Shown here piece by piece: positions 25,166 to 34,052 of a DNA stretch of 64,000 nt. The translations under genes were made by a program, and so were the position numbers. The stretch lies in assembly GCA_040772665.1 (NCBI GenBank), contig JAXGXT010000001.1, positions 1 to 64,000 of the forward strand. Direction: 5' to 3'. The stretch comes from JAXGXT01 sp040772665. Its GTDB lineage: Bacteria; Bacillota; Clostridia; Lachnospirales; Anaerotignaceae. Each line of letters begins with the position of its first letter. The first letter of the stretch is position 1. The notes under the pieces were generated by a model that was given only the letters and a program-made list of their open reading frames with translations, was not told the origin of the DNA and did not search any database.

Positions 25166-26515
25166 TTATTGAAGCAGACTTTCTATAATGTCTGCTAATT
25201 TTCTTGCCTCTGTCTGCATCAAGTCTATATCCTTGCCTTCAATCATAACCCTAACCAGCGGTTCTGTCCCGCTTGTTCTTATTAAAACCCTGCCCTCATC
25301 AGAAAACATATTTTCAAGGTTTTCAATGGCAGTTTTTATCTGTGGGTATTCCATAAATTTTTCTTTTTTAAGATTATTTACTTTTGCATTAACAAGCACC
25401 TGCGGCATAACTTCCATGCACTTTGCAAGCTCAGATGCTTTTTTACCACTTTCCTTAAGCACAGAAAGCATCTTTATCGCCGTAAGTATACCATCACCTG
25501 TTGTGTTGTGGTCTAAAAAAATAATATGTCCTGACTGCTCGCCGCCAAGATTATAGCCGCCCTCAATCATTTTTTCAAGAACATATCTATCCCCCACATT
25601 TGATTGTTCAATATTAATTTCATTTTCCTTGCCCATAATCATAAAACCAAGATTGCTCATTACAGTTCCGACAATTGTATCTTTTTTAAGTTTTCCCTTA
25701 GATTTCATATCAAGGCCGCAAATGGCAAGAATTTTATCACCGTCAATAGGCTCTCCTTTTTCATCAACTGCAAGGCAACGGTCGGCATCTCCATCAAAGG
25801 CAAAGCCAATATGTGCATTGTTTTCAATTACAAGCTTTTTTAAATCTTCAATATGGGTTGAGCCGCAGTTTTTATTTATATTAACACCGTTAGGCTCATT
25901 GTGTATTATACAAAGTGAGGCACCTAAATTAAGAAGAGAAATAGGCGCCGCCTTATAAGCCGCACCATTGGCACAGTCAAGGGCAACCTTAATTCCGTCT
26001 AATTTAATGTTTGAAGACTTTGAGAGAAACTCAATATAATCTTCAATGGCATCATCCGAAATTAATTTTGTGCCAAGTTCATTTCCCACAGGGTTTGGAA
26101 TGCCCTCCATATCGTTAGAAATAAACTCCTCAATTTGGTTTTCAAGCTCATCCCTTAATTTATATCCTTCTTTATTAAAAAATTTAATTCCGTTATATTC
26201 CATTGAGTTATGGGATGCAGAAATAACAACCCCTGCATCAAGGCCGTATTTTCTCACTAAATATGCAACAGCAGGTGTAGGCACAACCCCTGCCAAAACA
26301 GCATGTGCGCCAACAGAACAAATTCCTGCAACAAGGGCACTTTCAAGCATATCACCGCTTATTCTTGTGTCCATGCCGACAAGAATTTTTGGCGAATGCT
26401 TTGTTTCTTTTGTAAGAACAAAGGCGCCTGCCCTGCCTAATTTGTATGCCAATTCGCCTGTAAGTTCAGTATTGGCTATCCCTCTTACACCGTCTGTGCC
26501 AAATAATTTCACCAC
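25166..26515 (-). CDS. glmM: Phosphoglucosamine mutase
   Basis: Converts glucosamine-6-phosphate to glucosamine-1-phosphate, the step after GlmS. The 449-residue protein starts KLFGTDGVRGIAN, has the phosphoserine loop VISASHNSMEYNG with catalytic Ser101, the metal loop AFDGDADRC near residue 240, GGEQSGHIIF near 325 and the phosphate loop RTSGTEPLVRVM near the end. It starts with a GTG at 26513-26515 behind AAGGGGG; a second GTG follows directly. glmM and glmS are 12 bp apart and form one operon, with consecutive enzymes encoded together. Confidence 0.97.
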   Translation of the reverse strand: MVKLFGTDGVRGIANTELTGELAYKLGRAGAFVLTKETKHSPKILVGMDTRISGDMLESALVAGICSVGAHAVLAGVVPTPAVAYLVRKYGLDAGVVISASHNSMEYNGIKFFNKEGYKLRDELENQIEEFISNDMEGIPNPVGNELGTKLISDDAIEDYIEFLSKSSNIKLDGIKVALDCANGAAYKAAPISLLNLGASLCIIHNEPNGVNINKNCGSTHIEDLKKLVIENNAHIGFAFDGDADRCLAVDEKGEPIDGDKILAICGLDMKSKGKLKKDTIVGTVMSNLGFMIMGKENEINIEQSNVGDRYVLEKMIEGGYNLGGEQSGHIIFLDHNTTGDGILTAIKMLSVLKESGKKASELAKCMEVMPQVLVNAKVNNLKKEKFMEYPQIKTAIENLENMFSDEGRVLIRTSGTEPLVRVMIEGKDIDLMQTEARKLADIIESLLQ

Positions 26516-26582
26516 AGAAAAATCCCCCTTAAAACAAATCTATGTTTATATAATTAATTATCTATTTAACAAAACTTAGAAA

Positions 26583-26608
26583 ATATATCCCGCCTTATCA
26601 GGATATAC
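26583..26608 (-). promoter_or_regulatory. Small hairpin in the glmMS leader
   Basis: ATATCC and GGGATAT pair around a loop of about 10 nt within the 110-nt leader. It does not resemble the glmS ribozyme. No other feature is seen between the promoter and glmM. Confidence 0.3.
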
Positions 26609-26631
26609 CTTTCCAATCAAACACCTTAAAC

Positions 26632-26660
26632 ATTATATCATCTTCTTATTATAGTAACAA
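26632..26660 (-). promoter_or_regulatory. Promoter of glmMS
   Basis: On the minus strand TTGTTA (26655-26660), 17 bp, TATAAT (26632-26637). Confidence 0.7.
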
Positions 26661-26847
26661 CTTTTTTAATCATTTTTAGAGCTTTCGTTGTCTTTTTTTA
26701 TGTTTTATGCCACACCTTTAATCATATTAACCTTTTTAGAAAATACTTCTCTTTATATTTTAGACTTATGGCATGTTAAACATTACTATATAGTATCTAC
26801 AGAAGTCGTGTTATTAAATTTTGAACATTTTTTTGTTACTTTTTCTT

Positions 26848-26883
26848 ATAAAAAAACGACCTTAAACAATTTTAAGGCCGTTT
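26848..26883 (-). terminator. Terminator of the nfeD-SPFH operon
   Basis: AAACGGCCTTAAA pairs with TTTAAGGTCGTTT (one A-C mismatch) around a 4-nt loop. It is followed on the minus strand by seven T, about 25 bp after the SPFH gene stop. Confidence 0.85.
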
Positions 26884-26905
26884 CTGTGCTTCACTTTATT
26901 TAGTT

Positions 26906-27841
26906 TTATTTTTCTTCAGTTGTAAGAGCCTTTAATGATGCTGTAAGGCTTGCAAGGTTTTGAATTTCAGAAGGCACAATAATTTTTGTTGCCTTTCCGT
27001 CTGCAACCTTTTCAAGGGATTCAAGGCTTTTAACTGCAATAACAGCCTGTGACGGTGCCGATTCGTTAAGCATTTTAATTCCTGTTGCTTTAGCTTCCTG
27101 CACCTTTAAAATAGCCTCAGATTCACCTTCCGCCCTGCGGATTGTTGCTTCTTTATCTGCCTCCGCATTTAAAATTGCCGCTTCTTTTGCAGCCTGAGCA
27201 CGAAGAATTGCACTTTCTTTTTCACCCTCTGCAACAAGAATAGCACTTCTTTTCTCACCCTCTGCAACAAGAATTTTCTCTCTTCTTTCACGTTCTGCTT
27301 TCATCTGTCTTTCCATGGATTCTTGAATTTCTCTTGGCGGCATAATGTTTTTAAGCTCAACACGATTAATTTTAATTCCCCAAGGGTCTGTAGCCTCGTC
27401 AAGAATAACTCTCATTTTAGAGTTAATTATGTCACGTGATGTAAGGGTTTGGTCAAGCTCTAAATCACCAATAATATTTCTTAAAGTTGTTGCTGTCAAG
27501 TTTTCGATTGCCCTAAGTGGATTGTCAACACCATAGGCATAAAGCTTAGGGTCTGTAATCTGCATAAAAAGAACAGTGTCAATTTGCATTGTTACGTTAT
27601 CTTTGGTAATAACAGGCTGCGGCGGAAAGTCTGCAACAAGTTCTTTAAGATTTACTTTCTTAGAAATTCTGTCTATTACAGGCACAGCAAAATGAAGCCC
27701 TGTTTCCCATGTTGTATGGTATGCGCCAAGTCTTTCAATAACATAAACATAAGACTGGGGAACAATACGAATGTTAGAAACAATAATAACAATAATAACA
27801 AGAATAATAATTAAATATATCAAATAAGCAATGTTAGGCAT
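26906..27841 (-). CDS. SPFH-domain (stomatin/QmcA-like) membrane protein
   Basis: 311-residue band-7 protein that forms membrane scaffolds. It has one N-terminal membrane helix (about residues 4-24), an SPFH domain (about 25-185, VPQSYVYVIERLGAYHTTWETGLHFAVPVID), and a coiled-coil region of repeated GEKRSAILVAEGEKESAILRAQA-like units (about 190-260; three near-repeats). The C-terminus is variable. It is 12 bp downstream of an NfeD-family gene; NfeD/SPFH pairs are a conserved unit linked to membrane-domain organisation and protease control. Confidence 0.92.
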   Translation of the reverse strand: MPNIAYLIYLIIILVIIVIIVSNIRIVPQSYVYVIERLGAYHTTWETGLHFAVPVIDRISKKVNLKELVADFPPQPVITKDNVTMQIDTVLFMQITDPKLYAYGVDNPLRAIENLTATTLRNIIGDLELDQTLTSRDIINSKMRVILDEATDPWGIKINRVELKNIMPPREIQESMERQMKAERERREKILVAEGEKRSAILVAEGEKESAILRAQAAKEAAILNAEADKEATIRRAEGESEAILKVQEAKATGIKMLNESAPSQAVIAVKSLESLEKVADGKATKIIVPSEIQNLASLTASLKALTTEEK

Positions 27842-27853
27842 ATAACCCCTCCT

Positions 27854-28306
27854 TTAAATCTTCTCAACAAGTAACTTTACACCTTGAATTTCCAAAATCT
27901 TAACCTGTGAATCAAGAGGAATTATTTCCTCGCTTTTTGCCGCTCTTGCTGTCCAGATTTTACCATGAACCTTAACTGCGCCTTTTTCAGCAATATTGTC
28001 TATTTTTTCAACAACAACTCCTGTAAGCCCAATAACCATGTCATAGTTGGTAGCTTCTTTTTTTTGCTTTAAAACCTTATTAACAAAAGGTTTTGTCAAA
28101 ATCAAAAAGGCAATGGACACAACAAGAAAAACAACAAACTGAATAAGAAAATTTGCACCAACCCTTGATGCTGATAATGCCGCCAAAGAACCAAGGCAAA
28201 ACCAAATTGAAACAAGGGCGCCTGCCGTTGCAAGTTCAACAACAATGAAGAGTATAAAAAGTATAAACCACATTATGGTTGAGTTTAAAGCCAATAAAAC
28301 ATCCAT
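27854..28306 (-). CDS. NfeD family membrane protein
   Basis: 150-residue short-form NfeD. Three membrane helices fill about residues 10-72, followed by a soluble OB-fold domain (about 85-150: MVIGLTGVVVEKIDNIAEKGAVKVHGKIWTARA). It lacks the N-terminal ClpP-like protease domain of long NfeD forms. Partner of the SPFH protein encoded just downstream. The start follows an AGGTGC-type ribosome binding site. Confidence 0.9.
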   Translation of the reverse strand: MDVLLALNSTIMWFILFILFIVVELATAGALVSIWFCLGSLAALSASRVGANFLIQFVVFLVVSIAFLILTKPFVNKVLKQKKEATNYDMVIGLTGVVVEKIDNIAEKGAVKVHGKIWTARAAKSEEIIPLDSQVKILEIQGVKLLVEKI

Positions 28307-28338
28307 ACTAAAGCACCTCCCAAACCTTAAGGGCCGGC

Positions 28339-29259
28339 TTATTTAAGGAAACCATTGACAATCTGCGCTTCTGCTTCCTCTTCTGTCAGGCCTAAGGTCA
28401 TAAGTTTAATAAGCTGTTCCCCTGCTATTTTTCCGATTGCAGCCTCGTGTATAAGTGATGCATCAACGTTATTTGCTGTAATTTCAGGAACAGCTGTAAC
28501 AACAGCATCATCCATTATAATTGCGTCACATTCAGAATGCCCCACACACCTTGCGTTGCCATTTATAATAGATACGAACCGCTGCTTTGATTTGTCTTTG
28601 GCAACAGAACGGGAAACAAGGCTGACACTTGAATCATCTCCATCCAAATCAATTTCAAACCGTGTTTCGGCAAACTGATCTCCATGGGTAAGGATTTTTT
28701 CTTTCACAATAACCTTTGCACCAGCCAAAGCCTTTGCCTTTGTTACTCTTATTGTTGAATCAACGCCTTTAAGCTGGGTTGTTTCAAGTTCAATATAACT
28801 GTTTTCTCCTGCTTCTATATATGTTTCAGGATTAATAATTCTGCGTCCTGTTCCCTCACCTGTGCCTATATGTTTTTCCACATATTTAACCTTGGCATTT
28901 TTTCCAACATAAAACCTGTGAATACCGTTATGTTCGCTGTTTCCATGTCCGTCGTTATGAATGCCGCAGCCTGCAATAATTGTTATATCCGAATTTTCAC
29001 CTATGTAAAAATCGTTATACACTAAATCATGTATATCCGTTTTTGTAACAAGGGCGGGGATATAAACATTTTCATTTTTAGTATTTGGCTTAATTATAAT
29101 ATCAATACCGCTTTTATCTTCTTTTCCAACAATTTCAATTGTTTCTGTAGATTGTCTTCCGTCGCTTTGTGAGTTAAGCCTTATATTATAAGCACCTTCA
29201 GGCGCACCGCTTAAATCTGCAACTTCCTGAAGCAAAAGCTCTTTTATGTCATCTTCCAT
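28339..29259 (-). CDS. SufB/SufD-family Fe-S scaffold (minimal SufBC-type system)
   Basis: Scaffold subunit for iron-sulfur cluster assembly. At 306 residues it is much shorter than SufB or SufD of the full suf operon and is a single gene paired only with sufC. The C-terminal core motifs are present: GNARCVGHSECDAIIMDD with cysteines that may hold the cluster, VDASLIHEAAIGKIAGEQLIKLMTLGLTEEEAEAQIVNGFL with the usual His-Glu. The beta-helix middle is visible as regular hydrophobic stretches. No sufS, sufU, sufD or sufT is nearby. This two-gene layout matches the minimal SufBC-like systems known from archaea and anaerobic bacteria. Confidence 0.88.
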   Translation of the reverse strand: MEDDIKELLLQEVADLSGAPEGAYNIRLNSQSDGRQSTETIEIVGKEDKSGIDIIIKPNTKNENVYIPALVTKTDIHDLVYNDFYIGENSDITIIAGCGIHNDGHGNSEHNGIHRFYVGKNAKVKYVEKHIGTGEGTGRRIINPETYIEAGENSYIELETTQLKGVDSTIRVTKAKALAGAKVIVKEKILTHGDQFAETRFEIDLDGDDSSVSLVSRSVAKDKSKQRFVSIINGNARCVGHSECDAIIMDDAVVTAVPEITANNVDASLIHEAAIGKIAGEQLIKLMTLGLTEEEAEAQIVNGFLK

Positions 29260-29265
29260 ATTGTT

Positions 29266-29994
29266 TTATTCATCCTCCCTATAATATTCGCAGTAATTTT
29301 CTGTGCGGTTAGCTTCTGCCAAAAGAGCAGGCATAATTTCTTCTTTTGTTCCTCGGCTTGCAATTTCGCCTTTAGAAAGCACAATAATTTCATCTGCAAT
29401 ATTAAGAATTCTTTCCTGATGGGATATTATTATTATGGAACCTTGAATTTCAGCATGTATTTTTTCAAAAACATCAATAAGATTTTTAAAACTCCAAATA
29501 TCAATTCCTGCCTCAGGCTCATCAAAAACAGAAACCTTTGTTTTTCTTGCAAGTATTGTTGCAATTTCAATTCTTTTAAGTTCTCCGCCTGAAAGTGAAG
29601 AGTTTACCTCTCTATCAATATAATCTCTTGCACAAAGCCCAACCTCTGAAAGATAATCACATGCAGCTGTTGTAGAAATTTCTTTTCCGCTTGCAAGGCT
29701 TATAAGGTCTTTTACTGTCACGCCCTTAAACCTTACAGGCTGCTGAAAAGCAAAGCTTATTCCAAGTCTTGCCCTTTCTGTTATTCCTATGTTTGTTATG
29801 TCTTTGCCGTCAAAGAAAATTTGTCCGCTTGTGGGTGTGATAATTCCTGCAATTATTTTTGCAAGAGTGCTTTTTCCGCTTCCGTTCGGCCCTGTTATAA
29901 CAATAAATTTTGAGTTGTCTATAACCAAGCTTAGGTTATTAATAATATCTTTTTCACCCTCAACGGTATAGGATATGTTTTTAAGTTCTAACAT
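29266..29994 (-). CDS. sufC: Fe-S assembly ATPase SufC
   Basis: ABC-type ATPase that drives cluster assembly on the SufB-like scaffold. The 242-residue protein has Walker A GPNGSGKST (about residues 34-42), a Q-loop in SFAFQQPVRFKGVTV, signature SLSGGELKRIEIA near 135, Walker B VSVFDEPEAGID and the H-loop IIISHQE. FQQP and the following segment are SufC-type rather than transporter-type. It is the first gene, 6 bp before the scaffold gene. Confidence 0.93.
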   Translation of the reverse strand: MLELKNISYTVEGEKDIINNLSLVIDNSKFIVITGPNGSGKSTLAKIIAGIITPTSGQIFFDGKDITNIGITERARLGISFAFQQPVRFKGVTVKDLISLASGKEISTTAACDYLSEVGLCARDYIDREVNSSLSGGELKRIEIATILARKTKVSVFDEPEAGIDIWSFKNLIDVFEKIHAEIQGSIIIISHQERILNIADEIIVLSKGEIASRGTKEEIMPALLAEANRTENYCEYYREDE

Positions 29995-30085
29995 ATTATA
30001 AAATTCCTCCCTAGTAATATGAAGCTATTTAAAATCAGATAAAATCTGTATCTTTTGATATACAAGTTTTCCCTTCTAAGGTTAA

Positions 30086-30114
30086 ATTATAACAATTTAT
30101 ACGGTTATCGTCAA
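30086..30114 (-). promoter_or_regulatory. Promoter of sufCB
   Basis: On the minus strand TTGACG (30109-30114), 17 bp, TATAAT (30086-30091): a strong sigma-A promoter with a leader of about 85 nt. The remainder of the 29995-30377 gap holds only one dyad. Confidence 0.75.
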
Positions 30115-30284
30115 CAAATGGCGAAAAACTATAAAAATTCTAATTTCTTTCGTGTTTTACATGTTTTATAAGACTTATTTATTATAACACCAAAAACTTT
30201 AAAGAGGAATCTTATAAATAAAAATCTTCAAAACTTTAGAATAAAACTTTATATAACTAATAACTAAAAATAACCACGTTTTAA

Positions 30285-30314
30285 AGGGTGAGATTGAAAA
30301 ATCAATCTCACCCT
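30285..30314. terminator. Perfect 13-bp dyad downstream of the MACPF gene
   Basis: AGGGTGAGATTGA pairs perfectly with TCAATCTCACCCT around a 4-nt loop. The following T content is weak on both strands, but its place about 60 bp after the MACPF stop suggests a terminator or mRNA-end stabiliser. Confidence 0.6.
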
Positions 30315-30377
30315 AACTATTTATATTTACATAAACTCATTTTTCTTTAAGGTTTCCATATTATTTTAAATATAACC

Positions 30378-31784
30378 TTATCTTTTAAGTGCAACATAAA
30401 TATAGCGTCCGCCTGAACCTTTATTCAAATCTGCAGTTTCGTCTGTATTTACATAGCAAACCTTGCCATTCCATTCACTTTGCAAACTTTCTCCATCCAG
30501 GTATACCGTCATATTTCTGATAGGATTATATGATGCACTCTTTGTTGAGAGGAGATACATATATCTTCCGCCTGCACCTTTATTTAAATCTGTACCATGT
30601 CTAAAATAATTTGACGTTATGCCCTTGTGTGCAACATTTAGGTTACCCTCACTTCTGGCTTTACTTAAGTTTTCACATATAATATTTGTTATTGCCTGCC
30701 CACGTTTTCCTCGTTTAACGCAGAAATATATATACTCCCCTCCCGCACCCTTATTCAAATCCACGTTTATAAGGCTATATCCTGGAGGACATTTAGCTTT
30801 TGCAACATTCATATTTTTGTCAGACACAACCTTTATATCACTTATGTAAGAATCTTCAGGAAGCACAATATTTTCGGCCATTTTGTTAAATTGTTTTTCA
30901 ATAACATCACGGCGCGCTGCATTTTTACAGAAATTCCATATGGGAATTAAACTCTCGTATGCCGCTATTCCACAAGGAGCACATTTTTTCGGATCATCAA
31001 GGGAAGCACACCAAGACTTATAGACTTCTTTTAAATCATTAATTCCCACAAGGGCAGGAGAATTCCCTCCAACAACTCTTAAATTCAAATCGCTTTTTTC
31101 AGATAATTCATGTGTTTTTTTACTATTTTCAACATCAGTTGAGCCATTTATAAAAGCATAAGAAGCTTTAACACCTGCTTTTATACTGGAATTCGAGTCT
31201 GCAATTGTTTTTTTAGTTGTGTAGTTTAATTCAAGTCTGCCACCAAGAAAAATATCCTTTATAAGGTGAGTTCCGTATTTTTGAAACAAGGAAATAGGAG
31301 CCATTGAGCCATTAAGGTCTTGTACAAATTGTTCCGTAAATCTATATTTGCTCTCCGGTATGTTTATATATTGTCTTTTCTTCACAAAATGAGCATAAAG
31401 TTTACTGTAAGCAGCTTCCTCATGATTAGTGGAATTTTCAGAATATTCTGTTGATGCCGCACCAGAAAACGCTCCGTATGTTCCTTTTACGCTTAACTTT
31501 AAGTTAAATTCCTTATAAACCTCTTTTACCGAATTTTCTGTTATAATCGTCGATTGTCCAAATATAGCTGCCGGTGAATTAATAACATCACTTGCATTTA
31601 TATCTATTATCTTGTTTGCGACTATCATAAACTCAGGGCTTATATAGGGACTTTCAAGCAAGTTATACCCACACCCCACACAAACATAGGAATCTGATAC
31701 CTCTGCATTTGGAGCTGATGATGATGCTATTTTTGCCATTTTTAAATTTCTAACCGTTGAAATATTTGTTAACATTCTACCCAT
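30378..31784 (-). CDS. MACPF (perforin-like) protein with C-terminal DLNKGAGG repeats
   Basis: Predicted pore-forming protein. Of 468 residues, about 50-300 form a MACPF domain, recognised by the signature YGTHLIKDIFLGGRL (Tyr170, Gly171, Thr172, His173, Gly181-Gly182). The C-terminal third has three repeats beginning DLNKGAGG(E/R)YIY at residues 342, 399 and 452, spaced 57 and 53 apart. This pattern is that of the beta-prism (MABP-like) domains that follow MACPF in some bacterial proteins and may bind membranes. There is no signal peptide or helix, so release would need lysis or another route. Several Cys residues (35, 38, 259, 268, 271) are unusual for a secreted protein. The ATG follows GGGAGG. 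Confidence 0.88.
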   Translation of the reverse strand: MGRMLTNISTVRNLKMAKIASSSAPNAEVSDSYVCVGCGYNLLESPYISPEFMIVANKIIDINASDVINSPAAIFGQSTIITENSVKEVYKEFNLKLSVKGTYGAFSGAASTEYSENSTNHEEAAYSKLYAHFVKKRQYINIPESKYRFTEQFVQDLNGSMAPISLFQKYGTHLIKDIFLGGRLELNYTTKKTIADSNSSIKAGVKASYAFINGSTDVENSKKTHELSEKSDLNLRVVGGNSPALVGINDLKEVYKSWCASLDDPKKCAPCGIAAYESLIPIWNFCKNAARRDVIEKQFNKMAENIVLPEDSYISDIKVVSDKNMNVAKAKCPPGYSLINVDLNKGAGGEYIYFCVKRGKRGQAITNIICENLSKARSEGNLNVAHKGITSNYFRHGTDLNKGAGGRYMYLLSTKSASYNPIRNMTVYLDGESLQSEWNGKVCYVNTDETADLNKGSGGRYIYVALKR

Positions 31785-31862
31785 AATACATACCTCCCTT
31801 ATCCCTGGAAACCTAAAGAAACCAATGAAACAATAGGATGAATAAGATTATTATGTCTATTT

Positions 31863-31893
31863 GTAGTATACTACATTCTATTATGCACGTCAA
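31863..31893 (-). promoter_or_regulatory. Promoter of the MACPF gene with a palindrome over the -10
   Basis: On the minus strand TTGACG (31888-31893), 17 bp, TATACT (31865-31870). A perfect 12-bp palindrome, GTAGTATACTAC (31863-31874), covers the -10 box and looks like an operator. The predicted leader is about 75 nt. Confidence 0.65.
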
Positions 31894-31986
31894 CATTCAA
31901 TAAAACATTTAACGTTTTTTTATATTTCTGTTATAAATTACTATTTATTATGTTACTAATTACTATAAAATTTCTTAATAATTAAC

Positions 31987-32037
31987 AAAAAAATAGCCTC
32001 ACTCTTGATAGCTTTTCAAGCAGCTCGGCTTTTTTAT
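31987..32037 (-). terminator. Probable terminator of the dehydrogenase-FAH operon
   Basis: An imperfect hairpin (AGCC...CTTGA with TCAAG...GGCT) is followed on the minus strand by seven T, directly after the dehydrogenase stop codon. Confidence 0.5.
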
Positions 32038-32040
32038 TTT

Positions 32041-32994
32041 TCAGCAAACTTTATTAACTTGTTCGCCTTTTTCCCATTTAAGAATATTTTCAACAACAAT
32101 TCCTGCTCTTTTAAAAAGCGCTTCTTCTGTTGCAAAAGCAACATGTGGTGTAACCACAGTGTTTTTGCTGTGCATAAGCGGGTGGTCACTTGGAATTGGC
32201 GGCTCCATTTCAAAAACATCAATTCCCGCACCTGAAATTTTGCCTTCGTTTAAACTTTTTGCTAAAGCTTCGCTGTCTATAACTCCGCCTCTTGCTGTGT
32301 TTATAATAATTGAATTAGGTTTCATTAAGCCAAGTTTTTCTTCATCAATAAGTTTTGTTGTTTCCTTGTTAAAGGGAAGATGCAAAGAAACAATGTCACT
32401 TTCTTTTAAAAGAGTTTCAAGAGAAACAAACTTAACCCCGTCCTCTTCAAGCTCAGGCTTAACAGTTCTGCTGTAAGCAAGAACTTCACATCCAAAAACT
32501 TTGGCAATATCGCAAACATTTTTGCCTATTGCTCCCGTTCCCACAACACCAAACGTTTTGCCGTAAAGTTCTCTTCCGACAAGCCCGTTTTTAGTTCCCT
32601 CTTTACGTGTAATGCTGTCACAGGCAGGTATGTTTCTAAGCAAAGAAATTGCAAGGCCAAAGGTAAGCTCGGCAACAGCCTTTGTTGAATATCCTGCGGC
32701 ATTTGAAACAGCAATCCCCTTTTCACTGCAAAAATCTATATCAATATGGTCAAACCCTGTAAAAGCAACTGAAATCATTTTAAGGTTTTCACACTTTTCT
32801 ATTACAGCCTTTCTTAAAGGCAAATTGGCAACAATAATTATGTCCGCATCCTTGCCTCTTTCAATAAGTTCTTTTTCATCCTCTGTTCTTGTTTCGTAAT
32901 ATTTAACATCATGTCCTTCTGATTTAAGAGGAGAGAGAGCTTCAAAAGCTTTTTCATGGATAATTCCCAAAGGCTCTATAACAACTATTTTCAT
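32041..32994 (-). CDS. D-2-hydroxyacid dehydrogenase (NAD-dependent)
   Basis: 317-residue oxidoreductase of the D-isomer 2-hydroxyacid family, which interconverts 2-keto and D-2-hydroxy acids. It has the Rossmann NAD motif VVGTGAIGKNVCDIA near residue 150, the catalytic Arg in INTARGGVID near 235, the Glu in GAGIDVFEMEPP near 265 and the His in VVTPHVAFAT near 290. Exact substrate cannot be read from the sequence. It is 12 bp downstream of an FAH-family gene, suggesting a shared small-acid catabolic role. Confidence 0.88.
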   Translation of the reverse strand: MKIVVIEPLGIIHEKAFEALSPLKSEGHDVKYYETRTEDEKELIERGKDADIIIVANLPLRKAVIEKCENLKMISVAFTGFDHIDIDFCSEKGIAVSNAAGYSTKAVAELTFGLAISLLRNIPACDSITRKEGTKNGLVGRELYGKTFGVVGTGAIGKNVCDIAKVFGCEVLAYSRTVKPELEEDGVKFVSLETLLKESDIVSLHLPFNKETTKLIDEEKLGLMKPNSIIINTARGGVIDSEALAKSLNEGKISGAGIDVFEMEPPIPSDHPLMHSKNTVVTPHVAFATEEALFKRAGIVVENILKWEKGEQVNKVC

Positions 32995-33006
32995 AATAAA
33001 CCTCCG

Positions 33007-33894
33007 TCATTCAACCTCATTTGTTATGCTTCCTATACCCTCGATTTCACATGTTACAACATCACCTTTAACAAGGAATTTAGGCGGAACAAAACCCATG
33101 CCCACTCCTGCGGGTGTGCCTGTTGCAATAATTGTTCCAGGTGTAAGTGTCATTCCTTGAGAAAGCTCACTTATCACATATGGTATGTCATGTATGAAAA
33201 GGTCTGTTGTTGAGTTTTGGCGAAGTTCACCATTTACATAAGATTTTATGCCAAGCACAGGCGGAGAAGAAATTTCATCGGCAGTAACAATAACAGGCCC
33301 CATTGGTGTAAACCCGTCAAGTCCCTTTCCAAAATACCACTGTTTATGTTTTGTTTGCAGTTCACGTGCAGTAACATCATTAACAATTGTATAGCCGAAA
33401 ACATAATCAAAAGCATCCTCTTTTTTAACATTTTTAGCTTCTTTTCCAATAATAACAGCCAATTCAGCTTCATAATCAAGTGTTGATATAAAATGAGAAT
33501 TGCTTGGAATTTTATCCAAATGTCCGCTTGCTCTGTTTACCCTTTTGGAAAAATACACAGGATCTTTTCGCTCCCCGTCAAAAGCCTCTTTTTTATATCT
33601 AACACTTTCAACTGCATGATCCATGTAGTTTATTCCAAGGCAGATAATATCCTGTTTTGGATTAGGGATTGGTGCAAGAATTAATGTTTCCGAATATGGA
33701 ATAAGCCCCTCCCCCTGTTCTTTTTCCAAAACAGCTTTAAGCCTTGCTATTTCCGCATCAGAAATACCTTCAATAAGAGCGTTCATAGTTTCATATTCAA
33801 AGCCATTTGCTTTAAGAGGAAGGATATACTCTCCTGATTTTGTAACAGCTCCAATAAATTCTTTCCCCTCATTCATATAGGTAACAAGCTTCAT
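33007..33894 (-). CDS. Fumarylacetoacetate hydrolase (FAH) family protein
   Basis: 295-residue enzyme of the FAH family, which hydrolyses or decarboxylates beta-keto and acylpyruvate-type acids with a divalent metal. Metal-site pieces are visible: DYEAELAVIIGKEA near residue 140 and YTIVNDVTARELQ near 175, then KGLDGFTPMGP, and the C-terminal GTPAGVGMGFVPPKFLVKGDVV. The ATG follows an AGGAGAG site. First gene of a pair with the 2-hydroxyacid dehydrogenase. Confidence 0.9.
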   Translation of the reverse strand: MKLVTYMNEGKEFIGAVTKSGEYILPLKANGFEYETMNALIEGISDAEIARLKAVLEKEQGEGLIPYSETLILAPIPNPKQDIICLGINYMDHAVESVRYKKEAFDGERKDPVYFSKRVNRASGHLDKIPSNSHFISTLDYEAELAVIIGKEAKNVKKEDAFDYVFGYTIVNDVTARELQTKHKQWYFGKGLDGFTPMGPVIVTADEISSPPVLGIKSYVNGELRQNSTTDLFIHDIPYVISELSQGMTLTPGTIIATGTPAGVGMGFVPPKFLVKGDVVTCEIEGIGSITNEVE

Positions 33895-34052
33895 CTTGCA
33901 TCTCTCCTTTAAAATATAATTTCAATAAAAGAAAACAAATCAATCATTACAAAACAAGTTTGTCTTGCGGCTTGTTTCAAAGCTTAATACTTTTAAACAT
34001 GGCTAAATAACCAAACATTAGGTGTTTTGATTGCTTTCTTTTATTTTGTATA

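Noticed and set aside
26688..26903. Open frame of 71 codons between glmM and the SPFH gene
   Set aside because: It covers the operon terminator and an AT-rich leader, with no ribosome binding site or recognisable protein pattern.
33960..33990. AACAAG/CTTGTT dyad between argD and the FAH gene
   Set aside because: The stem is short and interrupted and is not followed by a T run, so it is not reported as a terminator.
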